Shown one piece after another: positions 22,018-32,600 of a stretch of 41,574 bases of DNA. Position 1 is the stretch's first letter. The number at the start of each line of letters is the position of its first letter. The notes under the pieces are model-generated. The model made no database searches. It saw only the letters and a list, made by a program, of their open reading frames with translations, and was not told where the DNA came from. The translations under genes were made by a program, and so were the position numbers. Source of the DNA: Nemertoderma westbladi (Eukaryota; Xenacoelomorpha; Nemertodermatida; Nemertodermatidae); NCBI GenBank assembly GCA_032718475.1, contig JAUCBJ010007591.1, positions 1 to 41,574 of the forward strand, in the 5' to 3' direction.

Positions 22018-22064
22018 CACAGGTTGAATGAGTACCGGTAATACCGGTACTAATTCAACCTGTG
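22018..22064. repeat. Second palindrome, 23-bp arms, one mismatch, 1-base spacer
   Basis: The arms 22018-22040 and 22042-22064 pair everywhere except one G/A position (22030 with 22052). The centre is TACCGGTA-A-TACCGGTA. It begins only six bases after the 34-bp palindrome. Confidence 0.95.
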
Positions 22065-22514
22065 TTTATACTTTATTGTGATCATTATACATACCAAGGA
22101 CAATAAGACTCTCAATTAGAACTCCTTTCACATGCACACGGCGGGGACGCGTAGTTAAGACAACCGGATAAACCGGGATCCTCGGTGGATCCCGTCATAA
22201 AGAAGTTATAAGGTACTCATAACTGTGTGATGCTTTATCGTTATACTGTAGCAATATCGGTATTGAAATAGTGAATTAGACCTACAGTAGCCTAGTTGTT
22301 ATCCGCATGTCATTATTTTACATTTATATTCTAGTTCCTCTAAATACTCATTTATCATAAAATAGTATCGCATATTTTCTATTTTAGTTATCCGTTAAGT
22401 ATACTGTGCTACAGTACATGATTAATGTTATAATACTATTGATATAATGTCATATAGTTGTCGAAGAATATATAGAGGGAAAATATAGCGTAGTTAGAAT
22501 ATAGAATAGCCCGG
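22065..22514. other. AT-rich spacer
   Basis: No coding frame or recognised repeat. A short imperfect inverted motif (CGGATAAACCGGGATCC, then GTGGATCCCG) occurs near 22160-22195. Confidence 0.4.
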
Positions 22515-22840
22515 ACGTTCTAGAAATATTCTTAAGTAAATATGCAACATGCGGTTTCCAAGAAAATTTGTTGTCCAACCAAATTCCAAGAAATTTTGTA
22601 CTGTTTGAATAAATTTATTTTATGATTATTGATTTGAGGTGCTGGAATTTGGGTGGCATCTTTAGTTAAATTGGAAAATATGGTATATTCTGTTTTGGTC
22701 AAGTTAAGCGACAGACGGTTAAACATTAGCCATTCTGCAACTTTATATAGTTGGTTATTGGTGTGAGATATAAGTTCATTAGAATCGTGATTAAAATAGC
22801 ATAGAGAGTATCATCTGCGAATAGTGTGGACATTAGGGCG
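22515..22840 (-). mobile_element. LINE reverse-transcriptase fragment (motif C to thumb)
   Basis: Minus-strand translation gives STLFADDTLYAI (RT motif C, near 22810-22830). After a frame break it gives MFNRLSLNLTKTEYTIFSNL and later PAPQINNHKINLF, the usual spacing and wording of Jockey/CR1-type LINE RT just after the catalytic FADDT (NRLSLNxxKTxxxIF). It is a third LINE type, distinct from LINE A and LINE B, and not intact. Confidence 0.8.
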
Positions 22841-23206
22841 ATCTTTTATTGGTTACAAAGTACAAAATACCCCAGGGATACTTTCTTTAGAGCTAACTTT
22901 CTTGGCCTCTCAGCCTGTTATGAGGGCACATTTAGTTCATTGGCGTATTTTGTTGTAAAGAGTAAAGGTAGGCTTTATCACTAATAATAGCAATAGCCCT
23001 ATTATCCACCAGAAAGAGGGACGTGTTTGCATACACAACGAGATGGGCTATTAAGTAAAACCTTTGGACACCAGACTTCCATTTATTTGATGGTGTGTTC
23101 ATGGTAAATTCGCACAATTATCTGCTAATTCAAAAGTTATTATTAACGGTGGAATTAATTATCGTTATAATATTAATTGTATTTAATATAATATTGTACT
23201 TTTACA
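22841..23206. other. Upstream region of the FOXRED2-like gene
   Basis: The immediate 60 bp upstream of the ATG is AT-rich (repeated TATAAT and ATTAAT-like sequence). No clear core promoter element or 5' UTR exon boundary can be fixed. Confidence 0.35.
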
Positions 23207-26077
23207 ATGGGTGGAGGTTTTCTACGATTTGATATGATCCTGTTTTTATCTATATGTTCATTAATTATCTCTTGCCATTCGCTCATACGAGATGATACAG
23301 GGGACTTTGATGATAAAGCTAAAACAGCGTCGTTGAATGCCTCTCACCACGACTATTGTATCCTTGGAGCTGGACCTGCAGGTCTGCAAATGGCCTACTT
23401 TCTAAAATCGTCCAACAGAGATTACGTTGTTATTGAAAGAAATAACATGAGCGGCTCTTATTACACCAAATTCCCCAGACATCGAACCCTAATAAGCATT
23501 AACAAGCTGTACACCGGACAAGCTAACAAACGATTTAACGAGCGCCACGACTGGAATAGTTTACTGAGTGACAACGACGACCTAGTATTCGGGAAATACA
23601 CAGAACAAATGTTTCCCCAAGCTGATCACCTTATCACCTACCTCAATGAGTACGCCAATACCTTGAAACTGAACATTGATTACAACACCGAGGTAACCTA
23701 TGTATCTAGATTCAAGGACGATAATGCAGCCAATGTTGAAACATTTATTGCTTTCACAAAAACCCAAAGAGTGTATACTTGCAATAAATTCATTGTAGCC
23801 ACTGGATGGGCTTTGCCACACGATGGGGGTTTTAAGGAAAAATTTATCTTGGGGTATGAAGACATGGACATGGATGTTGCACAGTTCCGGAACAAACGGG
23901 TCCTTATTATTGGCAAGGGGAATAGCGCGTTCGAGACAGCCAATCATATCAGAGATGTTGCAGCTGCTATAACAATGGTTTCTAAGAGACGCCCCGTATT
24001 AGCTTGGCAATCCCACTACGTAGGTGATATTCGAGCGATAAATGCTGAGTTCTTTGATCTCTACCAGTTAAAATCTTTAAATATTGTAGCGCAAAGAGAT
24101 TTTAAAGACATAAAATTTGTTGTAAACAATAAAACCAATAAAATCTCGTTGGAAAAAGACCTTGTTGAAGCTGATGTCGTTCCTGTCAATGAATTCGATA
24201 AAGTTATCCGTTGCATCGGATTCAAATGGGATAACAGGATCTTCGGGTCTCGAGTTGCCCCTGGCAACGCGTTTCCAACCTCGGAGAAGTTTCCGAAAAT
24301 CGGACAGGACTTCCAAAGTCGGACGCCCGGGTTGTACTTCATTGGGACTATCGCTCACTCTCTGGACTATAAACTCTCCGCGGGGGGCTTTCTTCACGGT
24401 TACCGCTACACAGCCCGGTCTGTCCACAATATTCTAGAACAACGTTACCATGGAGTACAATGGCCGTCAAAGACTGTTCCTATGTATTCTATGGAAACCT
24501 ACATGATGAAGCGAGTTTCAGAAATGCCGGGACCATACCAGATGTTTAGGTAAAACATTAACTACTTACATAATTGGTGAAAAGTAGAACTTCCCAGCGA
24601 TATGATCCGAGAGTATTTATGTACCGAACGTGCGCAGCGAGGGAGGTTACAATAAATACACTTCTAGGGCCAAAAGCACTGAATAGTACACTTTCCACAC
24701 AATAATTTTCATAATTTTGTTACATTATAGACTGTATCTCAACGTAGCGGCGTTCTGAATACTTAATTTTTATCTTTAATATTTTAATGTTTAGGACTAT
24801 TATTGAAATTCATATCCTATTTATGCAATTATTAATTAATTTCATTTACTGTAACAACTGTACGGGAAATAATGTTACACATAGCATAAGCATACAATGG
24901 CTATCATCAATGGATAATTTTTTGCAAGACATGTTCTAGAAGTTTATTGTTTCTAAGTGATTAATTTATTAGTTAGCTGTGTTACGAAATTACCACCAGA
25001 ACGTTGATAATTTGACATGTAATAAATTATGTTATTTGTTTGGAACCAACTCAACTATTTTATACAGTATCCCAAACATATCCTTACAAATCTGATTTAA
25101 TATATTTTGTCCTTATTAGTTTTCTTGGAGAGGTATTTGTTGTAAACAAAGATTCAGGAACGATGACACACTTTGCCGAATATCCATTAAGACTCTTACA
25201 TCGATTCCAAGAAATTACAGGTTGGTGTTGGTAGAGCTTCATTTATCATTCAACAAGATTTAATACCAGTGACACAGGCGAATACTGGAATTTTAACAAT
25301 TTCGGTTCAGTTTAACTTAGCCCCTTATTTCAGTTACAGTTTATCTACCGGTTAATATAAATTAAGTAGTGGAATCCCGTTTACTTTTATACATAGATAT
25401 ATAAGCGTTATGTTTATTAGTAAAAATTAAAACACTATAGGGAAGAGCTGCATGCTGATTGGTTACTTTCCTCTGTTACCCGGCAACATATAAGTTAAAT
25501 TTCATACTGATCATTTTTCCATGTTTCCAGAATGTTTGTGGTGTTTTCCCTTTGTTCTATATATTTTTTACTAAGATGCGCTGTGCGAGGTGTACATTTA
25601 GGATTACCTATTTAGGATAGTTAATAGGTTAAATTTCCTGCTTATAAATATTTTTACTGTGTTCCATCTAGTGTTTTCTTAATTCTCTTTTTCTCACCAA
25701 TCCTCTATCACGCTGGCTTGGTGCATAACAAAAATTGGGATAAATAATTTGATTGGAATGAAAGAACTGCCGATATAAAATTAATTTTCGTTAATTAATT
25801 GTATATTTTCATATTTTCATAATTTTAGTTTCAGTTTATTTCAATCATTTCAAATCGGTACTTAAATAATTCAGTTTTATTGTTATTCAGGATATCACAT
25901 GGGACCTTCTACAACAATGATAGTCCTTAATCTCGAGTATGGGAAGACATTTGGGGGTCCAGGAGCTGATGTTCTGAATACCAAACAGGTGCATGACCCT
26001 GCCCTCGCTCACACGGAAGATTTGCTGCACCCTGTCTGGTACTATTATTATACTCAACCTACAGCCCGCGATATGAG
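23207..26077 (+). CDS. FOXRED2: FOXRED2-like FAD-dependent oxidoreductase, exons 1-3 of a longer gene
   Basis: The window holds exon 1 (23207-24549), exon 2 (25120-25220) and exon 3 (25891-26077). All GT-AG junctions keep the frame (AG|GTAAAA, ACAG|GTTGGT, ATGAG|GTGCGT). The ATG at 23207 starts a signal peptide (MGGGFLRFDMILFLSICSLI). The dinucleotide site GAGPAG is at residues 54-59, followed by GLQMAYFL and later IERNNMSGSYYTKFPRHR and LISINKLYTGQANKRFN, the layout of FOXRED2/ERFAD. A second nucleotide-binding motif, VLIIGKGNSAFETA, lies near residue 230, and GLYFIGTIAHSLDYKLSAGG near 385. Exon 3 has GGPGADVLN and LLHPVWYYYY. In mammals FOXRED2 is an ER-lumenal flavoprotein that acts in ER-associated degradation. 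The last exon(s) and any ER-retention tail are not in view. A 13.1-kb LTR element starts 209 bp past exon 3. Confidence 0.88.
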
Positions 26078-26281
26078 GTGCGTCGCATTGTAAGCCCTCT
26101 GTACTTCACTTTTTGAAATATTTAATATAATATTTTTTTTTTACAATTTTACTTTCTAAAAAATTAGATATAAATATTCAATACATTATAGTAACGAAAT
26201 TTCGCATGTCTGAGTTTAGTCATTGATAAACTTTGAACGTTTAAGCTCAAGTCATTGCTATCTGGGTAATAGCAGTTCACG

Positions 26282-26286
26282 CCACG
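26282..26286 (+). repeat. Target site duplication, left copy (CCACG)
   Basis: CCACG directly precedes the TGTAAA start of the 5' LTR and is repeated at 39387-39391, directly after the 3' LTR. The chance of a random 5-base match at fixed edges is about 1 in 1000. Confidence 0.85.
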
Positions 26287-27430
26287 TGTAAAGGCTTTTG
26301 CGTAATTAGCCGGTTATTTTCCCCGTAAAGTACTCTGTAGTTAGTTTACTAGGCATAAAAGGGCCGTGTCCTTACTGTACTGGTGTTTTAGAGGACATAA
26401 AGATAATTTCTTCTGTAGGTGTACTTTAGAGGACATAATCCGCAATTTTGTGACGCAATAAGCCGGATACTCTTGAAAACAGTGTGGATACCATGACGAC
26501 GGCTAACAGCTGATATTGCCACGTCGAACATTTCTTTGTTCTTTGTTCTCTCTTTGTTCGGTCGACCAATCAGAGCGTTTTTTGACTCTGTGTTGGAGGT
26601 TGGATACAGAAACTCATGATTTCAGTGTATATGTTTTTGCCCAGAGCCTAAGAACACCGGCTTTTGGCACCTCCGTGTTTCAGTCTTTAGCTTAACATTA
26701 GTAGGCTTAATTATAGAACGTATATCTGTTATCTAATCTTACAAACCAAACCAATTCATACCTTAACATTACTGCTTTTGCTGTCGGTTATTCATTATAT
26801 TTGTTGATGAAATATTATATCGGAATACTGATCCATAATCAGACACCCCAATCTTCTTGATATACTAAAGGTTAGAGAGACCGGATACATATAACGATTG
26901 CGACTTACATTAAGTGGTTTGAAGTGTATCTAATGCTATTTCATAGGCCCGACATAAATTGTCTGTTGCTCTCTTTATATGTGACTAAAATTAGTGAAGG
27001 TCGGCAGATTAGTGTGCAGTATTGTGCAGCGTTGTGTATGATTGTAACTGATAACAAAGCATCTCCTAAATAATGCGCCATATACGTTAATCTATAGCCA
27101 TTCCGTTGTGTCTAGTTTAAGTCATAACTCTGTTTACATATTTAGAGCGCCACGTCCTAAAGGAACTGTTAATATTTCCCGAAAGTGAATAATATTTGTC
27201 AGAGATTATATATTACGATCAGTCGAATAATACAGTAGGCTTACACCTCAATCAAGTTAAGCTTCCGAATTCAGTCTCCCGGGTATATCCAGCGGGTGAA
27301 TGATTGCGCATAGACTGGCTTCGGCTAATGTAGTGTATCAAATACTCGTCATAGGCTAAAGACTGTCTATCATCTAAAAGACATCCCAATTTGGCAGGTT
27401 AAACTGTCAAAGGTCTTAAAAGCGCAAACA
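26287..27430 (+). repeat. 5' LTR (1144 bp)
   Basis: Begins TGTAAAGGCTTTTGCG and ends GCGCAAACA. Shared landmarks with the 3' LTR: GACCAATCAGAGCG (CCAAT-type box, near 26565), GGTCGGCAGAT, AAAGCATCTCCTAAA, CGTCCTAAAGGAACTGTTAA, CAGACTGGCTTCGG-like and TTGGCAGGTTAAACTG. The position matching the 3' LTR AATAAA reads AACAAA here. The upstream part carries two GAGGACATAA motifs, probably U3 repeats. Divergence from the 3' LTR is high, roughly 13-25% in the last 400 bp and more in the first 350 bp by eye. Confidence 0.85.
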
Positions 27431-27713
27431 ATAACAGATATTGCTTCTGGATTGCGGCGTAAGCAATCAAGTCGAAAGTACCGGTCGACCGGAAACCTGT
27501 AGGCCTGAATGCCTGATCACCCGGACCGGTACTTACAGCAGTACAGGTACAGCAGTATTATTCGATTTTGATTATTATCTACCAGTAGGCCTTAATAATT
27601 AATCAGGGACTGCAGCCCTGGTTTTTTATTGAGATTTTACTTATTTCTGTCAAGTTTTATTTATTTGTAGGCCAGTATTGAGCAGAAGGCGTGTAAGCCT
27701 GCTCAGATTGTAC

Positions 27714-28291
27714 AGATAATTTGTAGGCTTGACTATTGTCGAACTGTTGTTAAGTCTGAACGTATTGCAGTGTGTGTAGAGCATCTGTCCGATAAAGTGC
27801 TAGTTAGGAACGTAGGGGCTTCAAATGCTGTGAGGTAAACCCCCTGTGAAAGAATAAGTCGTACTACTAGGTTAGAACGCATACTAACTAATCATTTCGG
27901 AGTCTGCATATACTGTAGTTTATTTAGGCTTGATAGTAGTCTGCCATCGTTTGGTCTGTACTTTATTTGTGTAGTCTGTACGGGTAGCGTATAACTTTAT
28001 TTAGATAATTTGTAGGCTGGATAGTTGTATGGCTGTTGTTGGGTTTGAGGAAATTTCGGTGTGTGTAGAGCACCTGTCCGATAAAGTGCTAGTTGGGAAC
28101 GTAGGGGCTTCAAGTGCTGTGAGGTAAACCCCCTGTGAAAGAATAAGTCGTACTACTAGGTTAGAACGCATACTAACTAATCATTTCGGAGTCTGCACAT
28201 ACCGTAGTTTGTTTGGGCCTGATAGTAGTCTGTCAGTATTTAGTCTGCATTTTGTTTGAGTAGTTTGTACGCGTAGCGTAATATTTATTAT
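27714..28291 (+). repeat. 289-bp tandem duplication with a conserved core
   Basis: Copy 1 is 27714-28002 and copy 2 is 28003-28291, offset 289 bp throughout. The flanking thirds differ at about 20-40% of positions, but the core (27770-27911 versus 28059-28200) differs at only about 3 of 142. The core holds GTAGGGGCTTCAA and GTAAACCCCCTGTG, which can pair as an AGGGG/CCCCT stem. Confidence 0.9.
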
Positions 28292-29238
28292 TCAGAGTTT
28301 ATGCGATTATTCGCAACATTCATATCCCCAATTTTATTCCTACAGTAATTGTGCTTGTTATACATACCGTTATAGTTAAACTAACCCCGGTACTACATCA
28401 GGGCTGCTCGGCGTAGGTAAAGACTGGAGATTTTATGCTTTGGTCACTCCGGCAGATACCGTGGTTCTTTTAGCTGTTCAAGTATTTTTAACTACTAATT
28501 ATTTGTTGTACAAGTACTTGTACCTAATTTAGGGTTTAGTGTACAGTACTTTCCGAAGGTGATTAGTGTGTAGGCAGTATATTTGTGTTGTAAAGTGGTT
28601 AATAGGCACGTTGGTTCTGGTAGACCGCGGTAATTAACTTCTGGGTAGGAACACTCCGTGATACATAACGTAGTACCTATAGCGATACGGTTATAGGTCG
28701 TCAGACGGTGGTATTTTCCTATCTGGACAATGCAGTATATTTACTACTACTTATTATTTTCAAATACAGTAGTAACCTGTCCGTTGTAATAACCAGATAT
28801 TCTAACCCTTTGTTAGGCTGGTTTGTAGATTCCCTGTAAAATTACCCTAAAAATTCGTATTTGTAATTTTTGTGTTTATTTAGAGATTGTAATCTCACCC
28901 CGATTGTACGTAATTTGTAGTAATAAGTAACTTAGGTAAATTAGAATTATTTGTTTTAGTGTCCAACAAGTAGCACTTCACTGAGAGCGCACAGCTTCTG
29001 TGTAGTGACTCCCCCCAGAAATAATAACATTTATTTCAAACATTGACAAAAACCCATTTCAACGGGTATATATATATTATAAATCAACTCAAACGATTTA
29101 TAAATAGTAGGCCTGCCATACAACAATTAGGTCTCAATATCAGTTGGACTACTGCTTAAATAACGGTAATAAAGTAAGTTAAAGTAACCAAGTAACCCTT
29201 AAAATTCAGAAATTCAATTATTCTAAAATAATTGACAT

Positions 29239-29500
29239 ACCGGTATTTACAATAGGCTTATTATATTTATTTCTATAAATTTTAGGCTGAAATCATACCG
29301 GTATTCTGTAATTAATTCTAGTCTGTAATTATACTTATATATATACATTATAAGTGTAAGCTGTATACCGGTATTCACGATAGGCCTATTATATATATAT
29401 AAATTTAGGCTGAAATCATACCGGTATTCTGTAATTAATTATAGTTACTAATAATACTTATATATACTATAAGCATACCGGTATTCTAATATTATATATA
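29239..29500 (+). repeat. AT-rich tandem repeat with five ATACCGGTAT palindromes
   Basis: About 2.3 units of 110-128 bp. The palindrome core ACCGGT occurs at 29239, 29299 and 29367, and twice more by 29482. Shared unit text: TAGGCTGAAATCATACCGGT then ATTCTGTAATTAATT. It ends about 120 bp before the Gag-Pol start. Confidence 0.85.
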
Positions 29501-29619
29501 TATCACGCTACACTGAGTAGCAGTATCGGTAATTAATTAATAGGCTAGCAGTTACTGCTGAATTACTAGACTTGCTTAGACTGTAATATAGCAGTAGGCA
29601 TTCAACTGTGCAAACAAAC

Positions 29620-32600
29620 ATGTCTGATACTAAGCAGAACCTGTCGGACAGTTTATTAGATGTAACTATCTGCGACTCAGATAGGGATGTAGAACCGTCT
29701 AGACCTAAGTTCAGTTCACCTCCCACTGTGAGAAAGGTCATCCCTCCAGTAGTAATATCAGAACCTAGGCTGGTCCAACATCGTAGGTCTATCATAGGCA
29801 CTCGAGCTCAGGTCAAGCGGGACCAAGAAGCAGCGGAACAGCAACAACCCGCGAGCCAAGAATTTATTCCTCAGCGGCCCGACAGCTCCAGTAGTGAGGA
29901 TACTGTAGAGCTGACACCCGAGCGCGGAGCAAAGATGACGGATGCGGTTTATTCGGATCCCCTTCTCATCCTTCCTACAGCCGTACTCACTAGGTTATTG
30001 ATTGCGGTGGAAGAACACCAGATTGATTGGGCGAGAAATAAGCGATCGACTAAAGATAGTTATGCGGGATACACAAGGGAAGAACTGAAGTCTATTGTCG
30101 AGTCGCAATGGAACTTCCCCGGACCCGGACTCCCGTTTGATTTATCGGAAGCTGCCTGGGAAGACATACACCGGATGGGAGTAGCCAAGGAAACCATCGA
30201 TCCAGCTGTGTGGAAGAGGTCCGCAGCCGGATACGCACAGGGATTCTTCAGCTCTATAGAGCGATTAAAAGAACAACTGTTTCAACAACCCCAAGGACCT
30301 CAAGAGCAGGGACAACTGCTTTATCAAGTTAGAGAAAGAATTCTGCGAATCAGGCTAATCTTATCGGCCTTTGAGGAGGCTTCTAAAAGAAGACAAGACA
30401 CGTCGTTGCAAGTTGCCGTAAAGACTTGGTTTCAACGGGTGAGTCTCCAGGTTCAAGGAACGGCTCAGTGGAAAGCTCAGCTGGAGGAGCGCTCAACCCA
30501 TGGAGAATCAACAGAGGCTACTTTTTCCCAAGTGGAAAGTGAAGCGACAGCAGAGAAACCGCATAAGAGGGATGCCATTGACATCTATCTGTCAGACTAT
30601 CAGCGTTTTTTAGGAGATGAAGAGTTGAGGAGAAGGTTAGATGGACTCAGCCCTAATAGTGAAGGAACCCAGCGTGTGTTGGACGCCATCGATGTGGAGA
30701 TGAGAGCTGCGAACCAAGCCAGATTTGATGAACGCCTTCGCATCACTAGAGTCCAAGAAGAACAAGTGAAGAAAAAACGTATAGAAGATAGAAAGATAGC
30801 AGCAGCAGCAGTGGCAGTGGCAGAAGCGGAAAGAAAAGCGGCAGAAGTGGATAGAAAAGCTGCAGAGGCAGCGGCAGAGGCAAAAGCGGCAGCGGCAGAA
30901 GCGGAAAGAAAGGCGGCCGAAGCGGAAAGAAAAATAGCAGTGGCAGAAGCAGAACGGAGAGCGGCTGAAGAAACCACCCAATTAGAATTGGAAAACATTC
31001 AGGAGAATCAAGACTGCATAAATAAACAGTTAACAGCTAGTAATATGCAGATGATGAATCGATCTACTCCCAAAAGACAGGGATATACATCATCTGAGGA
31101 AGGCGATACCACCGATACTGAAGGCAAAGAAAATAGCTCTCGTCTAAGCAGACGTAGAAGAACATCCCACCGTCAGAAATTGCCTGATTTGCCTCCAGCT
31201 GTTAGAAGGCAACTAAATAACACCAACTTAGGTAGTACAGAACCCACAGACCAAATAATTACAATAGAAAGACTCCCTACTATAGTAGATGAGCCTGAAA
31301 TAATTAGGCCTGTTCCCGAAGCCACCCTTTCGGTGGCAGAGACACCTGTACTCCCTGAACCTACCTCTAAATTCCCTCTGCACAGCACCAAGCTACCTGT
31401 GCCCAGCAGAACAGCCCATGAGACAGTTCATGTCCTGGACTCCGAGCGAAATATTCATGATTTGTCGCCCGTTGTCCCTCGTCCGCCCGCTACAACGTTG
31501 GCGACTCCCGCTTCGGCGGTCGAATGGGTGGATGAGAGACGAAGGGGGATGGATCTCCTGCTCGGGCAGATGCAGGAGACCGTTCAGCAATTCAAGGGCA
31601 CAGTGAGGGAAAGTAGGTTAGAGTTGCAAGAAGTGCAGCAAAATATCGCGTTAGAACGCGATAAATTAGTAAATACACAAAAGGGTATACCACCACCCTC
31701 GGTAATGATGTGTCAACCTGTTAGGTCTGAAGTATCTCATGCGCAAGGTGTGGAGCCTACACGCATATATACTGCTAGCGAAGTAGAAACTCCTATAGTG
31801 AACCCTATTAAGGGTAATTATAGACCTGTTGATAATGATATTCCTTATAGACCTGATCATAATCCGAGAAATTTATATACCGATAACTCGATATTAAATA
31901 ACACGATGGCCCAAGAAAGTTTTACGCGTCAAATGGCTAGAACCGAAGCCCGGCAAGCGGTAAAGGTGGGAGAGATAGTCAAGTTCAATGGAGATGAGAT
32001 GAAATGGTTACCTTTTAATGAATATTATAAAGATAACATACAGAACTCTGTACTATCTAATGGAGAGAAACTTAGATTCCTCATCGAGTGCTTGGAAGGA
32101 TCTCCCAAGTTAATGGCGTTAAAGTTTATTGGACATCCAGACGGATTAAGACAAGTTTGGAATACACTAAACATCAGGTATGGTAATAGGAATAACATAG
32201 CTAAATATTTGTATGCAAAATTAGTAGCGCCCCGAAAGTTCATTAGCAGCGGGATAATAGAGTTTTCCGATGAGATTCAAGAGATCTGTAGACAATTAGA
32301 TTGGTTAGGTAAGTCTCATGAATATCAGAGTTCTATGGTTATTGGAGCCGTGGCTTCTACTTTACCGAAGGGTGGAGTAGGTACACGCTGGGATAAGAAA
32401 GTGTTATATATGATGGAACAACAACGACGAGACCCTACCATGGCTGATCTCATGTCATTCTTAGATGGAGAAGTGAAATTACAGCTCCTAAAACTGTCCA
32501 GAGAGAAGACACCGGAAAACAAGGTAAGTGAGAAACCCATCTCTAGGAGAAAGGTAACACCAGTGTGTTATACAGACGACGGCGAAAGCCAGACTTCTCA

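Larger units (their letters stand above)
27431..29619 (+). other. Long untranslated leader of the LTR element
   Basis: This 2.2 kb between the 5' LTR and the Gag start has no long ORF. It contains the 289-bp tandem duplication (27714-28291) and the AT-rich ACCGGT repeat block (29239-29500). It probably includes the packaging and primer-binding region, which I cannot fix. GAGGTAAAC (splice-donor-like) and TACTAAC (branch-point-like) occur in both duplicates. Confidence 0.6.

Noticed and set aside
27448-27465. tRNA primer-binding site starting at TGG
   Set aside because: It starts 17 bases after the LTR end, while such sites normally lie within a few bases; no specific tRNA match can be argued by eye.
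27714-28291. Tandem copies as nested LTRs
   Set aside because: They share no sequence with the element's LTRs, lack TG...CA ends and have no internal coding.
30600-30998. Ala/Ser-rich and Cys/Phe-rich minus-strand ORFs under Gag
   Set aside because: Antisense shadows of the repetitive coiled-coil coding region.
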